Positions 17,089-25,256 of a stretch of 64,000 nucleotides of DNA are shown piece after piece (the stretch's first letter is position 1; each line of letters starts with the position of its first letter). Made by a program: the position numbers and the translations under genes. Below the pieces are notes generated by a model. It saw only the letters and a program-made list of their open reading frames with translations, did not search any database and was not told where the DNA came from. Origin of the DNA: Streptomyces omiyaensis (lineage in GTDB: Bacteria; Actinomycetota; Actinomycetes; Streptomycetales; Streptomycetaceae); assembly GCF_014650895.1 (NCBI RefSeq), contig NZ_BMVV01000012.1:124001-188000 (forward strand). Direction: 5' to 3'.

Positions 17089-17106
17089 CGTTCATCATAG
17101 TGAACA
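17089..17106. promoter_or_regulatory. IclR-type operator B
   Basis: CGTTCATCATAGTGAACA contains GTTCA-N6-TGAAC. Centre 19 bp from operator A, close to two helical turns, which suits cooperative binding by IclR dimers. Confidence 0.65.
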
Positions 17107-17117
17107 GAGGTGTCGTG

Positions 17118-18611
17118 GTGTCGGCAGCAGCAGTGTGGAGTGTGGACCCCCGGACGGGGAAGCGGCGCGAGCAGGTCGCGACGGAGGCCACCGCCGCCGA
17201 CGTCGACCGCGCGGTCCGCGCCGCGCACGCCGCCCGGGCGTCCCTCGCCGTCCGCGCCGTCCGCGCGGCCTTCCTGCGGACCGCCGCCGACCTCCTCGAC
17301 GCCGCCGCCGACGAGGTGGTGGCCACCGCCGACGCCGAGACCGCCCTCGGCGCCCCCCGGCTCACCGGCGAGCTCGCCCGCACCACCGCCCAGCTGCGCG
17401 CCTTCGCCGGGGTCGTCGACGCGGGCGCCTTCCTCGACGTGCGCGTCGACCTGCCCGACCCGTCGGCCGTGCCGCCCCGCCCCGACCTGCGGCGCTGGAA
17501 GATCCCGCTCGGCGTCGTCGCCGTCTACGCCGCCAGCAACTTCCCGCTCGCCTTCTCCGTCCCCGGCGGCGACACCGCCAGCGCCCTCGCGGCCGGCTGC
17601 CCGGTCGTCGTCAAGGCCCACCCCGACCACCCGGCCACCTCCGCCCTCGCGGCCGGACTGCTGCGCCGGGCCGCCGCCGGGACCGGACTCCCCGAGGACG
17701 TCGTCGTCCTGCTGCACGGCTTCGACGCGGGCGTCGAGCTGGTCCGCCACCCGCTGGTCGCGGCGGCCGGCTTCACCGGCTCCGTGCGCGGCGGCCGGGC
17801 GCTCTTCGACGCCGCCGCCGCCCGCCCGGTGCCGATCCCCTTCCACGGCGAGCTCGGCTCCCTCAACCCGGTCGTCGTCACCCCCGGCGCCGCCGCCGAG
17901 CGGGCCGAGGAGCTCGGCGCGGGCCTGGCCGGCTCCATGACCCTGGGCGCGGGCCAGTTCTGCACCAAGCCCGGCTTCGTCCTCGTCCCGGCCGGCGCCG
18001 ACGGCGACCGCTTCCTCGACGCCGTCACGAAGGGCGTCGGCGAGACCGCCCCCGCCGTCCTGCTCGACCACCGGATGCGGGCCGCCTTCGTCGACGGCGT
18101 CACCGAGCGCGCCGCCCTCGACGGCGTCGAGGCCCCCGTCGCCCCCGGCGCCGCCGACGAGCACACCGTCACCCCCGGCGTCCTCACCGTCGACGCGGCC
18201 CGCCTCGCCGACGGCGGCCACGCCCTCCTCCTGGAGGAGTGCTTCGGCCCCGTCACCGTCGTCGCCCGCTACGCCGACGAGGCGGAGATCACCGCCGTCC
18301 TCGGCCGGCTGCCCGGCAACCTCACGGCCACGCTGCACTGCGCCGACGAGGACCCGGCCGCGCCCGGCCTGCTCGCCGCCCTCACCCCGCTCGCCGGCCG
18401 GATTCTCGTCGGCGGCTGGCCCACCGGCGTCGCCGTCGCCCCGGCCCAGCACCACGGCGGCCCCTACCCGGCCACCACCTCCACCTCCACCTCGGTCGGA
18501 GCCACCGCCGTCGAGCGCTGGCTCCGGCCGGTCACCTACCAGTCCACCCCGCAGCACCTCCTCCCGCCGGAGCTCCGCGACGGCAACCCCCTGGGCGTCC
18601 CGCGCCACTGA
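17118..18611 (+). CDS. 2-oxoglutarate-semialdehyde (2,5-dioxovalerate) dehydrogenase
   Basis: 497 residues. Start chosen at GTG 17118, 7 nt after AGAGG; GTG 17115 is equally in frame. Aldehyde dehydrogenase of the KGSADH subgroup: YAASNFPLAFSVPGGDTASA, catalytic Glu245 in FHGELGSLNPV, catalytic Cys282 in GAGQFCTKPG and the C-terminal PQHLLPPEL are hallmarks. Oxidises 2-oxoglutarate semialdehyde to 2-oxoglutarate, the last step of glucarate/galactarate and related sugar-acid pathways. The divergent IclR gene and the operators link it to udh. The intervening aldarate dehydratases are not in this window. Confidence 0.88.
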   Translation: MSAAAVWSVDPRTGKRREQVATEATAADVDRAVRAAHAARASLAVRAVRAAFLRTAADLLDAAADEVVATADAETALGAPRLTGELARTTAQLRAFAGVVDAGAFLDVRVDLPDPSAVPPRPDLRRWKIPLGVVAVYAASNFPLAFSVPGGDTASALAAGCPVVVKAHPDHPATSALAAGLLRRAAAGTGLPEDVVVLLHGFDAGVELVRHPLVAAAGFTGSVRGGRALFDAAAARPVPIPFHGELGSLNPVVVTPGAAAERAEELGAGLAGSMTLGAGQFCTKPGFVLVPAGADGDRFLDAVTKGVGETAPAVLLDHRMRAAFVDGVTERAALDGVEAPVAPGAADEHTVTPGVLTVDAARLADGGHALLLEECFGPVTVVARYADEAEITAVLGRLPGNLTATLHCADEDPAAPGLLAALTPLAGRILVGGWPTGVAVAPAQHHGGPYPATTSTSTSVGATAVERWLRPVTYQSTPQHLLPPELRDGNPLGVPRH

Positions 18612-18620
18612 GCCCCGTGA

Positions 18621-18649
18621 CCGGGCCCCGCGGATCCCGCGGGGCCCGG
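18621..18649. terminator. Bidirectional hairpin after the dehydrogenase gene
   Basis: Perfect 13-bp arms (18621-18633 and 18637-18649) with an ATC loop, between convergent genes; no T-tract. Confidence 0.75.
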
Positions 18650-18664
18650 CCGCGGTCCGGGGCG

Positions 18665-20095
18665 TCAGCGGCGGAGGCGCGGGAGGCGCAGCGAGGCCAG
18701 GCCCGTCAGGGTGAGCAGGGCCGCGCTGATCAGGACGCTCGCGGGCAGGGCCGTGCCGAAGCCCCGGGTCACCAGCGAGCCGAAGACCGCGATCGCGAGC
18801 GCGCCCGCCGTCTGGCGGACCGCGTTGAGCAGGCCCGCCGCCGTCCCCGCCCGCTCGGCCGGCACCGCCTCCATCATCGCGGCGATCAGCGGCGGCAGCG
18901 AGAAGCCCACCCCCAGCGACATCGGCACCAGCAGCAGCGCCTGGGCGGTCCGCGAGGTGGACCCGTCGACCGCGAGCAGCGCCAGCAGACCGGCGACGGC
19001 GACCGCCTGGCCGAGCAGGGCCGGCACCCGCGCCCCGTACCGCGCCGCCGCCTTCGCCGAGAGGACGTTCACCCCCGCGAGCAGCACCGTCATCGGCAGG
19101 AACATCAGCCCCGCCTCCAGCGCCGAGAGGCCGAGCTCCTGCTGGAAGAAGAGACCGAAGACGAAGACCGTGCCGTAGAAGGCCACGCTGTTCGCCGCGC
19201 CCACCGTCACCGCGACCGCCACCGTCGTGTTCCGGAACAGGCCCAGCGGCACCACAGGGTGCCGCCGCCGCGCCTCGACCAGCAGGAAGGCCGCGAAGGA
19301 CACCGTGGCGAGACCGAGCGCCCAGCGCCCCTCCGTCCCGCCCTCGATGGCCGCGAAGGTCAGCGCGCCGAGCCCCGTCACCGCCGTCAGCTGGCCGGGC
19401 ACGTCCAGCGGCGCGGACCGCCGCGCCGAGGCCGGCACCCGGGTGAGCAGGGCCAGCGCGAGCAGCCCGAGCGGCAGATTGACGAAGAAGACGCCCCGCC
19501 AGCTCCACGCCGTCGTCAGCGCCCCGCCCGCCACCGGCCCGAGCGCCACCGCGACCGTGCCGCCCGCCGCCCACAGCGCCACCGCCCGTGCCCGCCGCCC
19601 CGGGTCCGCGTACGCCTCGCGCACCAGGGCGAGCGAGGCGGGCAGCATCACCGCCGCCGCCACCCCCTGCACCGCCCGGGCCGCGAGCAGCGAGGGCAGC
19701 CCGGGCGCGAGGCCGCAGGCGGCCGAGGCGAGCGTGAAGAGGAGGGCCCCCGTGGCGAAGGCCCGGCTCGCCCCCACCCGGTCGGCCAGGGTGCCCGTGG
19801 AGAGCAGCAGCGCGGCGAAGACGAGCGTGTAGGAGTCCACCACCCACTGGAGCCCCGTCATCCCCGTGCCCAGGTCGGCCCCGACGGCCGGCAGCGCCAC
19901 GTTGACGACGGAGGTGTCCAGGGTGATGAGGGCGAAGCCGAGCACGGCGGCGCCGAACGCGGGACCGGGCGGAGGCGGGGGCGGGGGCGGCGGGCCGGCG
20001 GACGGCGGCGGCGGTCCGGCGGGGTCGACGGGGACGTGACCGGCGGGGGAGGGTTCGGGGCCGGGGGAGACGGGGTCGGTACGCGTCGAGGTCAT
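18665..20095 (-). CDS. MFS drug-resistance transporter (DHA2, 14-TM type)
   Basis: 476 residues from ATG 20095, GAGGG about 8 nt upstream. A Pro-rich cytoplasmic N terminus (about 1-43) precedes about 14 helices. Family motifs: LDTSVVNVALP in helix 1, WVVDSYTLVFAALLLSTGTLADRVG spans helix 2 and motif A, and GPVAGGALTTAWSWRGVFFVNLP is motif C. EmrB/QacA-like proton antiporter; substrate unknown. Divergent from the GlxA-like regulator (70 bp apart), a likely controller. Confidence 0.88.
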   Translation of the reverse strand: MTSTRTDPVSPGPEPSPAGHVPVDPAGPPPPSAGPPPPPPPPPGPAFGAAVLGFALITLDTSVVNVALPAVGADLGTGMTGLQWVVDSYTLVFAALLLSTGTLADRVGASRAFATGALLFTLASAACGLAPGLPSLLAARAVQGVAAAVMLPASLALVREAYADPGRRARAVALWAAGGTVAVALGPVAGGALTTAWSWRGVFFVNLPLGLLALALLTRVPASARRSAPLDVPGQLTAVTGLGALTFAAIEGGTEGRWALGLATVSFAAFLLVEARRRHPVVPLGLFRNTTVAVAVTVGAANSVAFYGTVFVFGLFFQQELGLSALEAGLMFLPMTVLLAGVNVLSAKAAARYGARVPALLGQAVAVAGLLALLAVDGSTSRTAQALLLVPMSLGVGFSLPPLIAAMMEAVPAERAGTAAGLLNAVRQTAGALAIAVFGSLVTRGFGTALPASVLISAALLTLTGLASLRLPRLRR

Positions 20096-20165
20096 GGCCC
20101 CACCCTCGTGACCGGCGGCGCCGTACAGTAGTGGCCCGAATGCCAGATGACCGGAGGTTCTGGCT

Positions 20166-21236
20166 ATGCCGCCGCAGCCGCACCCGTCCGTCCCGCCCCC
20201 GCCCGCGTCCCCCGCGCCCCTTCCGGCGGTCCCTCCCCTCCGCCCCGCCCCGCCCGCCGTGCCCGTCCGCCGGGTCGCCGTCATCGCCGCCCCGCCCGTC
20301 TCGATGTTCAACCTCGCCATCCCGGAGATGCTCTTCGGCAAGGTCGAGGTCGACGGGGCGCCCGGCTACGAGACCGTCATCTGCGCCCCCGACCCCGGGC
20401 CGGTCGCCACCACCGGCGGGCTCGACCTGGTCGTGCCGCGCGGGCTCGACGCCGTCGACGCGGCCGACACGGTGGTCCTCGCGGGCAGCGGCTCGTACAC
20501 CGACCCGGACCCCCGCATCCTCGGCGCCCTGCGCCGCGCCGCCGCCCGCGGCGCCCGGATCGCCTCGATCTGCACCGGTGCCTTCGCGCTCGCCGAGGCC
20601 GGTCTCCTCGACGGCCGGGCCGCCACCACCTATTGGGCCTACCGGCAGCTCCTCGCCGACCGGCACCCCGCGGTCGACCTGCGCGGCGACGTGCTCTACG
20701 TCCAGGACGGGCCGGTGCTCACCTCCTCCGGCTACGCGGCCGGCATCGACCTCTGCCTGCACGTCATCCGCACCGACCACGGGGCCGCCGTCGCCAACGC
20801 GGTGGCCCGGCTCGCCCTCGTCGCGCCGGTCCGTCCCGGCGGCCAGGCGCAGTTCACGGACACCCCGCTGCCGCCCGAGCGCGGGGTCTCCCTCGCCGGC
20901 ACGCGCGCGTGGGTCATGGAACACCTCGACGCGCCGCTCACCCTCACCGACCTCGCCCGGCACGCCGGGGTATCGGTCCGCACCCTCTCCCGCCGCTTCC
21001 GCGCGGAGACCGGGGTGAGCCCGCTCCAGTGGCTGCTGCACCAGCGGGTCGAGCGGGCCAAGGAGCTCCTGGAGACGACCTCGCTCGGCATGGACGCGGT
21101 CGCCCGGGCGAGCGGGCTCGGCTCCGCGGACTCGCTCCGGCAGCACGTGCAGAGCCGTACGGGACTGACCCCGAGCGCGTACCGGAGCTCCTTCAGCCGG
21201 CTGGCCCGGAGCGCCGCCGCGGGCGCCGCGACCTGA
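20166..21236 (+). CDS. GlxA-like regulator (DJ-1/PfpI domain plus AraC helix-turn-helix)
   Basis: 356 residues: Pro-rich N terminus (1-34), DJ-1/PfpI-like domain (about 35-205) with the elbow SICTGAFALAEAGLL, and an AraC-type DNA-binding domain (about 250-340: LTDLARHAGVSVRTLSRRF, DAVARASGLGSADSLRQH). ATG start with CCGGAGG 8 nt upstream. GlxA-type regulators usually act as sensors of amino-acid-like or redox ligands; the ligand is unknown. Divergent from the DHA2 exporter gene; a -10-like TACAGT lies in the spacer. Confidence 0.88.
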   Translation: MPPQPHPSVPPPPASPAPLPAVPPLRPAPPAVPVRRVAVIAAPPVSMFNLAIPEMLFGKVEVDGAPGYETVICAPDPGPVATTGGLDLVVPRGLDAVDAADTVVLAGSGSYTDPDPRILGALRRAAARGARIASICTGAFALAEAGLLDGRAATTYWAYRQLLADRHPAVDLRGDVLYVQDGPVLTSSGYAAGIDLCLHVIRTDHGAAVANAVARLALVAPVRPGGQAQFTDTPLPPERGVSLAGTRAWVMEHLDAPLTLTDLARHAGVSVRTLSRRFRAETGVSPLQWLLHQRVERAKELLETTSLGMDAVARASGLGSADSLRQHVQSRTGLTPSAYRSSFSRLARSAAAGAAT

Positions 21237-21378
21237 TCCGGCCCCGGTCCGCCGCGTGCTCCGGCTCACACCGGGCGGAGAAACGGAATGAGATCCGGTC
21301 CGGTCCGCGTTGGCCGGAAGAGGACGGACCATCCCCGTCGTCCGCCCCGCCGTCCGTCACCCCCGGAGAAGGAACCCC

Positions 21379-22101
21379 ATGCGCGTAGAGATCTGGTCGG
21401 ACATCGCCTGCCCGTGGTGCTACATCGGCAAGGCCCGTTTCGAGAAGGGCCTCGCCGCCTTCGCCCACCGCGAGGACGTCGAGGTGGTGCACCGGTCCTT
21501 CGAGCTCGACCCGCACCGGGCCAAGGGCGACACCGGGCCCGTCCTGGAGATGCTGGCGAAGAAGTACGGGCGGACGCTCGACGAGGCGCGGGCCATGGAG
21601 GCGCACGTGGCGTCCAACGCGCACGCCGAGGGCCTGGAGTACCTGGCCGACGGCCGCGACCACGGCAACACCTTCGACATCCACCGGCTGCTGCACCTCG
21701 CCCGGGAGCGCGGCCACCAGGACCGGCTGCTCGACCTCGCCTACCGGGCGAACTTCGCCGAGGAGCGGTCGGTCTTCGACGACGAGACCCTCGTCGCCCT
21801 CGCCGTGGAGGCCGGACTCGACGAGGCCGAGGCGCGGGGCGTCCTCGCCGACCCGACCGCCTACGCGGACGCCGTCCGGGCCGACGAGCGCGAGGCCGCC
21901 GAACTCGGCGCCGACGGCGTGCCGTTCTTCGTCCTGGACCGCCGCTACGGCGTCTCCGGCGGACAGCCCGCCGAGGTCTTCACCCGGGCCCTGGAGCAGG
22001 CGTGGCAGGGCCGCGCCCTCCAGCCGGTCGCCGCCGCCGCCGGCGGCACCGGCGCCGAGGCCTGCGGCCCGGACGGCTGCGAGGTCCCGCCGCGCGCCTG
22101 A
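21379..22101 (+). CDS. DsbA-family oxidoreductase (FrnE-like)
   Basis: 240 residues from ATG 21379 with GGAGAAGGA upstream. Thioredoxin fold with the active site CPWC (residues 11-14, SDIACPWCYIGKARF) and an inserted helical domain; cis-Pro region DGVPFFV. No signal peptide, so cytoplasmic, as for FrnE/2-hydroxychromene-isomerase-like members. The C terminus has a second CGPDGC motif in a short tail. Role: thiol-disulfide exchange, partner unknown. Promoter space of 142 bp upstream. Confidence 0.88.
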   Translation: MRVEIWSDIACPWCYIGKARFEKGLAAFAHREDVEVVHRSFELDPHRAKGDTGPVLEMLAKKYGRTLDEARAMEAHVASNAHAEGLEYLADGRDHGNTFDIHRLLHLARERGHQDRLLDLAYRANFAEERSVFDDETLVALAVEAGLDEAEARGVLADPTAYADAVRADEREAAELGADGVPFFVLDRRYGVSGGQPAEVFTRALEQAWQGRALQPVAAAAGGTGAEACGPDGCEVPPRA

Positions 22102-22254
22102 CCGCGCACCCGCGGACCGATCCGAGGCTCCGCACCGAGGCCCTGTCCCTCGGCTTGGGTCCGCGGCTCTGACCTGCGGAGATAAGCCGCGCTTGGGGGA
22201 CCTCCATGATCGACGGGCATTGACGGGCGGTCGCGGGGAGCCCAGGCTGGGCCC

Positions 22255-23313
22255 ATGGACCCCCTCGACCAGCCGCTCGGCGGCGCCGAGTTCGCCCCCA
22301 AGCGGACCTACCTGAACACCTCCGCCTGCGGTCTGATGCCGCGCCGCACCGTCGAGGCGGTCACCCTCCTCGCCGAGGAGACCGCCGACGGGCGCGCCGA
22401 CGGCGCGGGCAGCTTCGACGTCGTCGCCGAGGCCCGCGCCGCCTACGCCCGGATCGCCGGGGTCGCCCCCGAGCGGGTCGCGGTGGGCAGCTCGGTCGCC
22501 GTGCACTGCGGGATGATCGCCCAGTCGATGCCGTCCGGTGCCGAGATCCTCTTCCCCGAGGGCGACTTCTCCTCCGTCATCACGCCCTTCACCGTCCGCG
22601 GCGACCTGAAGACCCGGTTCGTGCCGCTGGAGCGGCTCGCCGAGTCCGTCCGCCCGGAGACCGCGCTGGTCGCCTTCTCGGCCGTGCAGTCGGCCGACGG
22701 CCGCACCGCCGACCTCGCCGCGGTCCGGGCCGCCGCCGCGGCCCACGGGGCCCGCACGCTGCTCGACGCCACCCAGTCCGCGGGCTGGCTGCCGCTGTCG
22801 GCGGGGGAGTGGGACTACACGGTCGCCGGCGCCTACAAGTACCTGCTCTGCCCGCGCGGCGCGTCCTTCCTCACCGTCACCGAGGAGGCCCAGGACAGCC
22901 TGCTGCCGATCCACGCGGGGTGGGTCACCGGCGAGGAGCTGTGGGCCAACAGCTACGGCCCGGTGCGCGAACTCGCCCGCTCCGCGCGCCGGTTCGACGA
23001 GCCGGCCGCCTTCCTCTCGTACCACGGCGCCGCCCGCTCGCTGGCCCTCCTGGAGGAGGTCGGCATCGAGTGGATCGAGGCCCACGACAAGGGGCTCGCC
23101 GCCCGCTTCCGGTCCGGCCTGGTCTCGCTCGGGCACGAGCCGGTCATGGACGACTCCACGGTCGTCGCGGTGCCGGGGCTCGGCCACCGCGCGGACGCCC
23201 TGCGCGCCGCGGACGTCCTGCTGTCGGCCCGCGCCGGCAATCTGCGGGCCTCCTTCCACCTCTACAACACGGCGGCCGACGTCGACCGCGCCCTGGACGT
23301 CCTGGCGGGCTGA
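22255..23313 (+). CDS. Class V PLP-dependent aminotransferase/desulfurase-like enzyme
   Basis: 352 residues. Fold type I enzyme of the cysteine desulfurase/kynureninase group: YLNTSACGLMPRRTVEA at the N terminus, PLP-binding Asp in LLDATQSAGWLPL, and the Schiff-base Lys in AGAYKYLLCPRG (about residue 199). No Cys-rich catalytic loop of IscS/NifS type is apparent, so desulfurase activity is not implied; the reaction is unknown. Stands alone between DsbA and a GC-rich repeat/hairpin region. Confidence 0.82.
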   Translation: MDPLDQPLGGAEFAPKRTYLNTSACGLMPRRTVEAVTLLAEETADGRADGAGSFDVVAEARAAYARIAGVAPERVAVGSSVAVHCGMIAQSMPSGAEILFPEGDFSSVITPFTVRGDLKTRFVPLERLAESVRPETALVAFSAVQSADGRTADLAAVRAAAAAHGARTLLDATQSAGWLPLSAGEWDYTVAGAYKYLLCPRGASFLTVTEEAQDSLLPIHAGWVTGEELWANSYGPVRELARSARRFDEPAAFLSYHGAARSLALLEEVGIEWIEAHDKGLAARFRSGLVSLGHEPVMDDSTVVAVPGLGHRADALRAADVLLSARAGNLRASFHLYNTAADVDRALDVLAG

Positions 23314-23319
23314 ACACCC

Positions 23320-23475
23320 CGCCGCCGCTCCGGCGGTCCGCCCGGTCGGCCGGCACCGAGGCCGACCGGGTCGGCCCGGTCCGGTGGTCCGGCCGCTCCG
23401 GCGGATCGCCCGGTTCCGCGGGTCCGCCCGGTGTGTCCGGTGCGTCCGGTCCCGCGGGTCCGCCCGGCCCGCCGG
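23320..23475. repeat. GC-rich degenerate repeat region with hairpin
   Basis: Non-coding spacer between convergent genes, made of variants of GGTCCGCCCGGT and TCCGGT. It includes a perfect 11-bp hairpin (arms 23341-23351 and 23360-23370) that can act as a two-way terminator. Confidence 0.6.
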
Positions 23476-23476
23476 T

Positions 23477-23983
23477 TCAGCAGTTCAGCGGCGGGCAGTC
23501 GCCCGCCTCCTCCGCCTCCTCGCGCAGGTTGTCCGCGACCAGGTCGAGGAGGCGGGCCAGCTCCGCGCGGTCGTCCGGGCCGATCCCCGCGAGGGAGCTC
23601 TCCTCCAGGTCCGACCAGGCCCGCTCGACGCCCCCGCGCAGCGCCCGTCCCTCCTCCGTCGTCTCGACGAGGACGGCGCGCCGGTCGGACGGGTCCGGGC
23701 GGCGCAGCACGAGGCCGCACTGCTCCAGGCGCTGGAGCATCTTCGTCACCGTCGAGGGGTCGAGTCCGAGGGAGTGGATCAGCTCCGACTGGCGCACGGC
23801 CCCGCAGTCCCACAGGACCATCATCATCAGTTCCTGCCCCGGGTAGAGGCCGAGCTCCCGCAGCCGCCGGCCCATGGCGATCCGGTGCGCCCGGGCGGCG
23901 CGGGCCAGGGTCATGCCGACCGGGCCGCCGCGGGCGGCGGACGGCAGCTGGTCGGCGGTACAGGCGGGCTCGGCTGTGGTCAT
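23477..23983 (-). CDS. MarR-family transcriptional regulator
   Basis: 168 residues from ATG 23983 with GAGGAG upstream. Winged helix: SELIHSLGLDPSTVTKMLQRLEQCGLV followed by the wing DPSDRRAVLVETTEEG. C-terminal dimerisation helix ends with CPPLNC. Divergent from an old-yellow-enzyme gene; paired 8-bp inverted arms lie in the spacer. MarR regulators of OYE genes commonly sense electrophiles or quinones; two Cys at the very C terminus (DCPPLNC) could be redox sensors, which is inference. Confidence 0.9.
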   Translation of the reverse strand: MTTAEPACTADQLPSAARGGPVGMTLARAARAHRIAMGRRLRELGLYPGQELMMMVLWDCGAVRQSELIHSLGLDPSTVTKMLQRLEQCGLVLRRPDPSDRRAVLVETTEEGRALRGGVERAWSDLEESSLAGIGPDDRAELARLLDLVADNLREEAEEAGDCPPLNC

Positions 23984-24031
23984 CGGGGCTCCTCGGGACG
24001 GCTCTTCACCCCTCAGGTTACCGTGGCGCCC

Positions 24032-24084
24032 AGTATTGATTGGCTGGCCAAGGAATGGGTTACAGTGGCGGCGGGTTCAATACT
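24032..24084. promoter_or_regulatory. MarR operator region before the old-yellow-enzyme gene
   Basis: AGTATTGA (24032-24039) and TCAATACT (24077-24084) are perfect 8-bp inverted arms 37 bp apart; TTGGC-TG-GCCAA (24040-24051) is a second palindrome beside the first arm, and the second arm is followed by TTGGCC. TACAGT (24061-24066) is a possible -10. The layout suggests two MarR dimer sites flanking the promoter. Confidence 0.55.
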
Positions 24085-24117
24085 TGGCCGACCACATAAA
24101 ACTTCCGGGAGACCCTC

Positions 24118-25185
24118 ATGACCACCGCCTTCGACCCCCACGACCTCGCCGGCACCCCCCTCGCCAACCGCATCGCCATGGCCCCCATGACCCGCAGCCG
24201 GGCCGACGCCGTCCTGCGCACGCCCACCGCGCTGACCGCCGAGTACTACGCCCAGCGCGCCTCCGCCGGCCTGATCATCACCGAAGGGGTCCAGCCGGTC
24301 CCCGAGGGTCAGGGCTATCCCGACACTCCCGGCCTGCACAGCCGCGAGCAGATCGCCGCCTGGCGCGAGGTCACCGACGCCGTCCACGAGCGCGGCGGCC
24401 GGATCTTCGCCCAGCTCATGCACGCCGGCCGGATCGGCCACCCCGACCTGCTCGACGGCGGCCTCCACCCCGTCGGCCCCTCGCCCGTCGCCGCGGCCGG
24501 CCAGGTCTACACCCACGAGGGCCCCAAGGACTTCCCCGCCCCGCGCGAGCTCACCGGCGACGAGATCCGCGAGGCGGTCGCCGGCTTCGCCGCCGCCGCC
24601 CGCAACGCCGTCGAGGCCGGTTTCGACGGCGTCGAGATCCACGGTGCCAACGGCTACCTGATCCAGCAGTTCCTCGCCACCGGCTCCAACCACCGCACCG
24701 ACGAGTGGGGCGGCCCGGTCGAGAACCGCATCCGCTTCGCCGTCGAGGTCGTCCGGGCCGTCGCCGCCGAGATCGGCCCCGACCGCACCGGCCTGCGCAT
24801 CTCCCCGGCCAACTCCCTCAACGACATCGCCGAGACCGGGACCGAGGAGCTCTACCCCGCCCTCCTCGACGCCATCGAGCCCGTCGGCATCGCCTACCTC
24901 CACGTCCTGGAGACCCGCCCGGAGCTCCGCCCGCTCGTCCTCGACCTGCGCAAGCGCTTCGCCGGCACCTTCATCCTCAACCCGGCCACCGACGGTCCGA
25001 CCGGCACCGAGTCCCTCGCCCTCGTCGAGGAGGGCGTCGCCGACCTCGTCGCCTACGGCGCGCTCTTCATCGCCAACCCCGACCTGCCCGCCCGCCTGCG
25101 CGCCGGAGGCCCCTTCGCCGCACCCGACCGCGCCACCTTCTTCGGCGGCGACCACCGCGGCTACACCGACTACCCCGCGCTGTAG
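24118..25185 (+). CDS. Alkene reductase, old yellow enzyme family (NemA-like)
   Basis: 355 residues; FMN-dependent TIM barrel reducing activated C=C bonds, nitro or maleimide-type electrophiles with NAD(P)H. FDPHDLAGTPLANRIAMAPM opens the barrel; ATP/FMN region GVQPVPEGQGYP; active-site HAGRIGHP and HGANGYLIQQFLA, then NHRTDEWGG, all family motifs. Divergent from the MarR gene, presumably its repressor. Ends 22 bp before a strong two-way hairpin. Confidence 0.92.
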   Translation: MTTAFDPHDLAGTPLANRIAMAPMTRSRADAVLRTPTALTAEYYAQRASAGLIITEGVQPVPEGQGYPDTPGLHSREQIAAWREVTDAVHERGGRIFAQLMHAGRIGHPDLLDGGLHPVGPSPVAAAGQVYTHEGPKDFPAPRELTGDEIREAVAGFAAAARNAVEAGFDGVEIHGANGYLIQQFLATGSNHRTDEWGGPVENRIRFAVEVVRAVAAEIGPDRTGLRISPANSLNDIAETGTEELYPALLDAIEPVGIAYLHVLETRPELRPLVLDLRKRFAGTFILNPATDGPTGTESLALVEEGVADLVAYGALFIANPDLPARLRAGGPFAAPDRATFFGGDHRGYTDYPAL

Positions 25186-25207
25186 CCCCGGCGCCCGGGC
25201 ACGCGGA

Positions 25208-25236
25208 AGGGCGGGGTCCGCACCGGACCCCGCCCT
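25208..25236. terminator. Bidirectional hairpin after the OYE gene
   Basis: Perfect 13-bp arms (25208-25220, 25224-25236), 3-base loop CAC, between convergent genes; no T-tract. Confidence 0.8.
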
Positions 25237-25256
25237 CCGCCGCACACCGCCGGCGC

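Noticed and set aside
23384..23475. Collagen-like Gly-Pro-Pro reading in the plus frame of the repeat region
   Set aside because: It comes from GC-rich nucleotide repeats, has no start or ribosome site, and runs into the antisense of the MarR gene.
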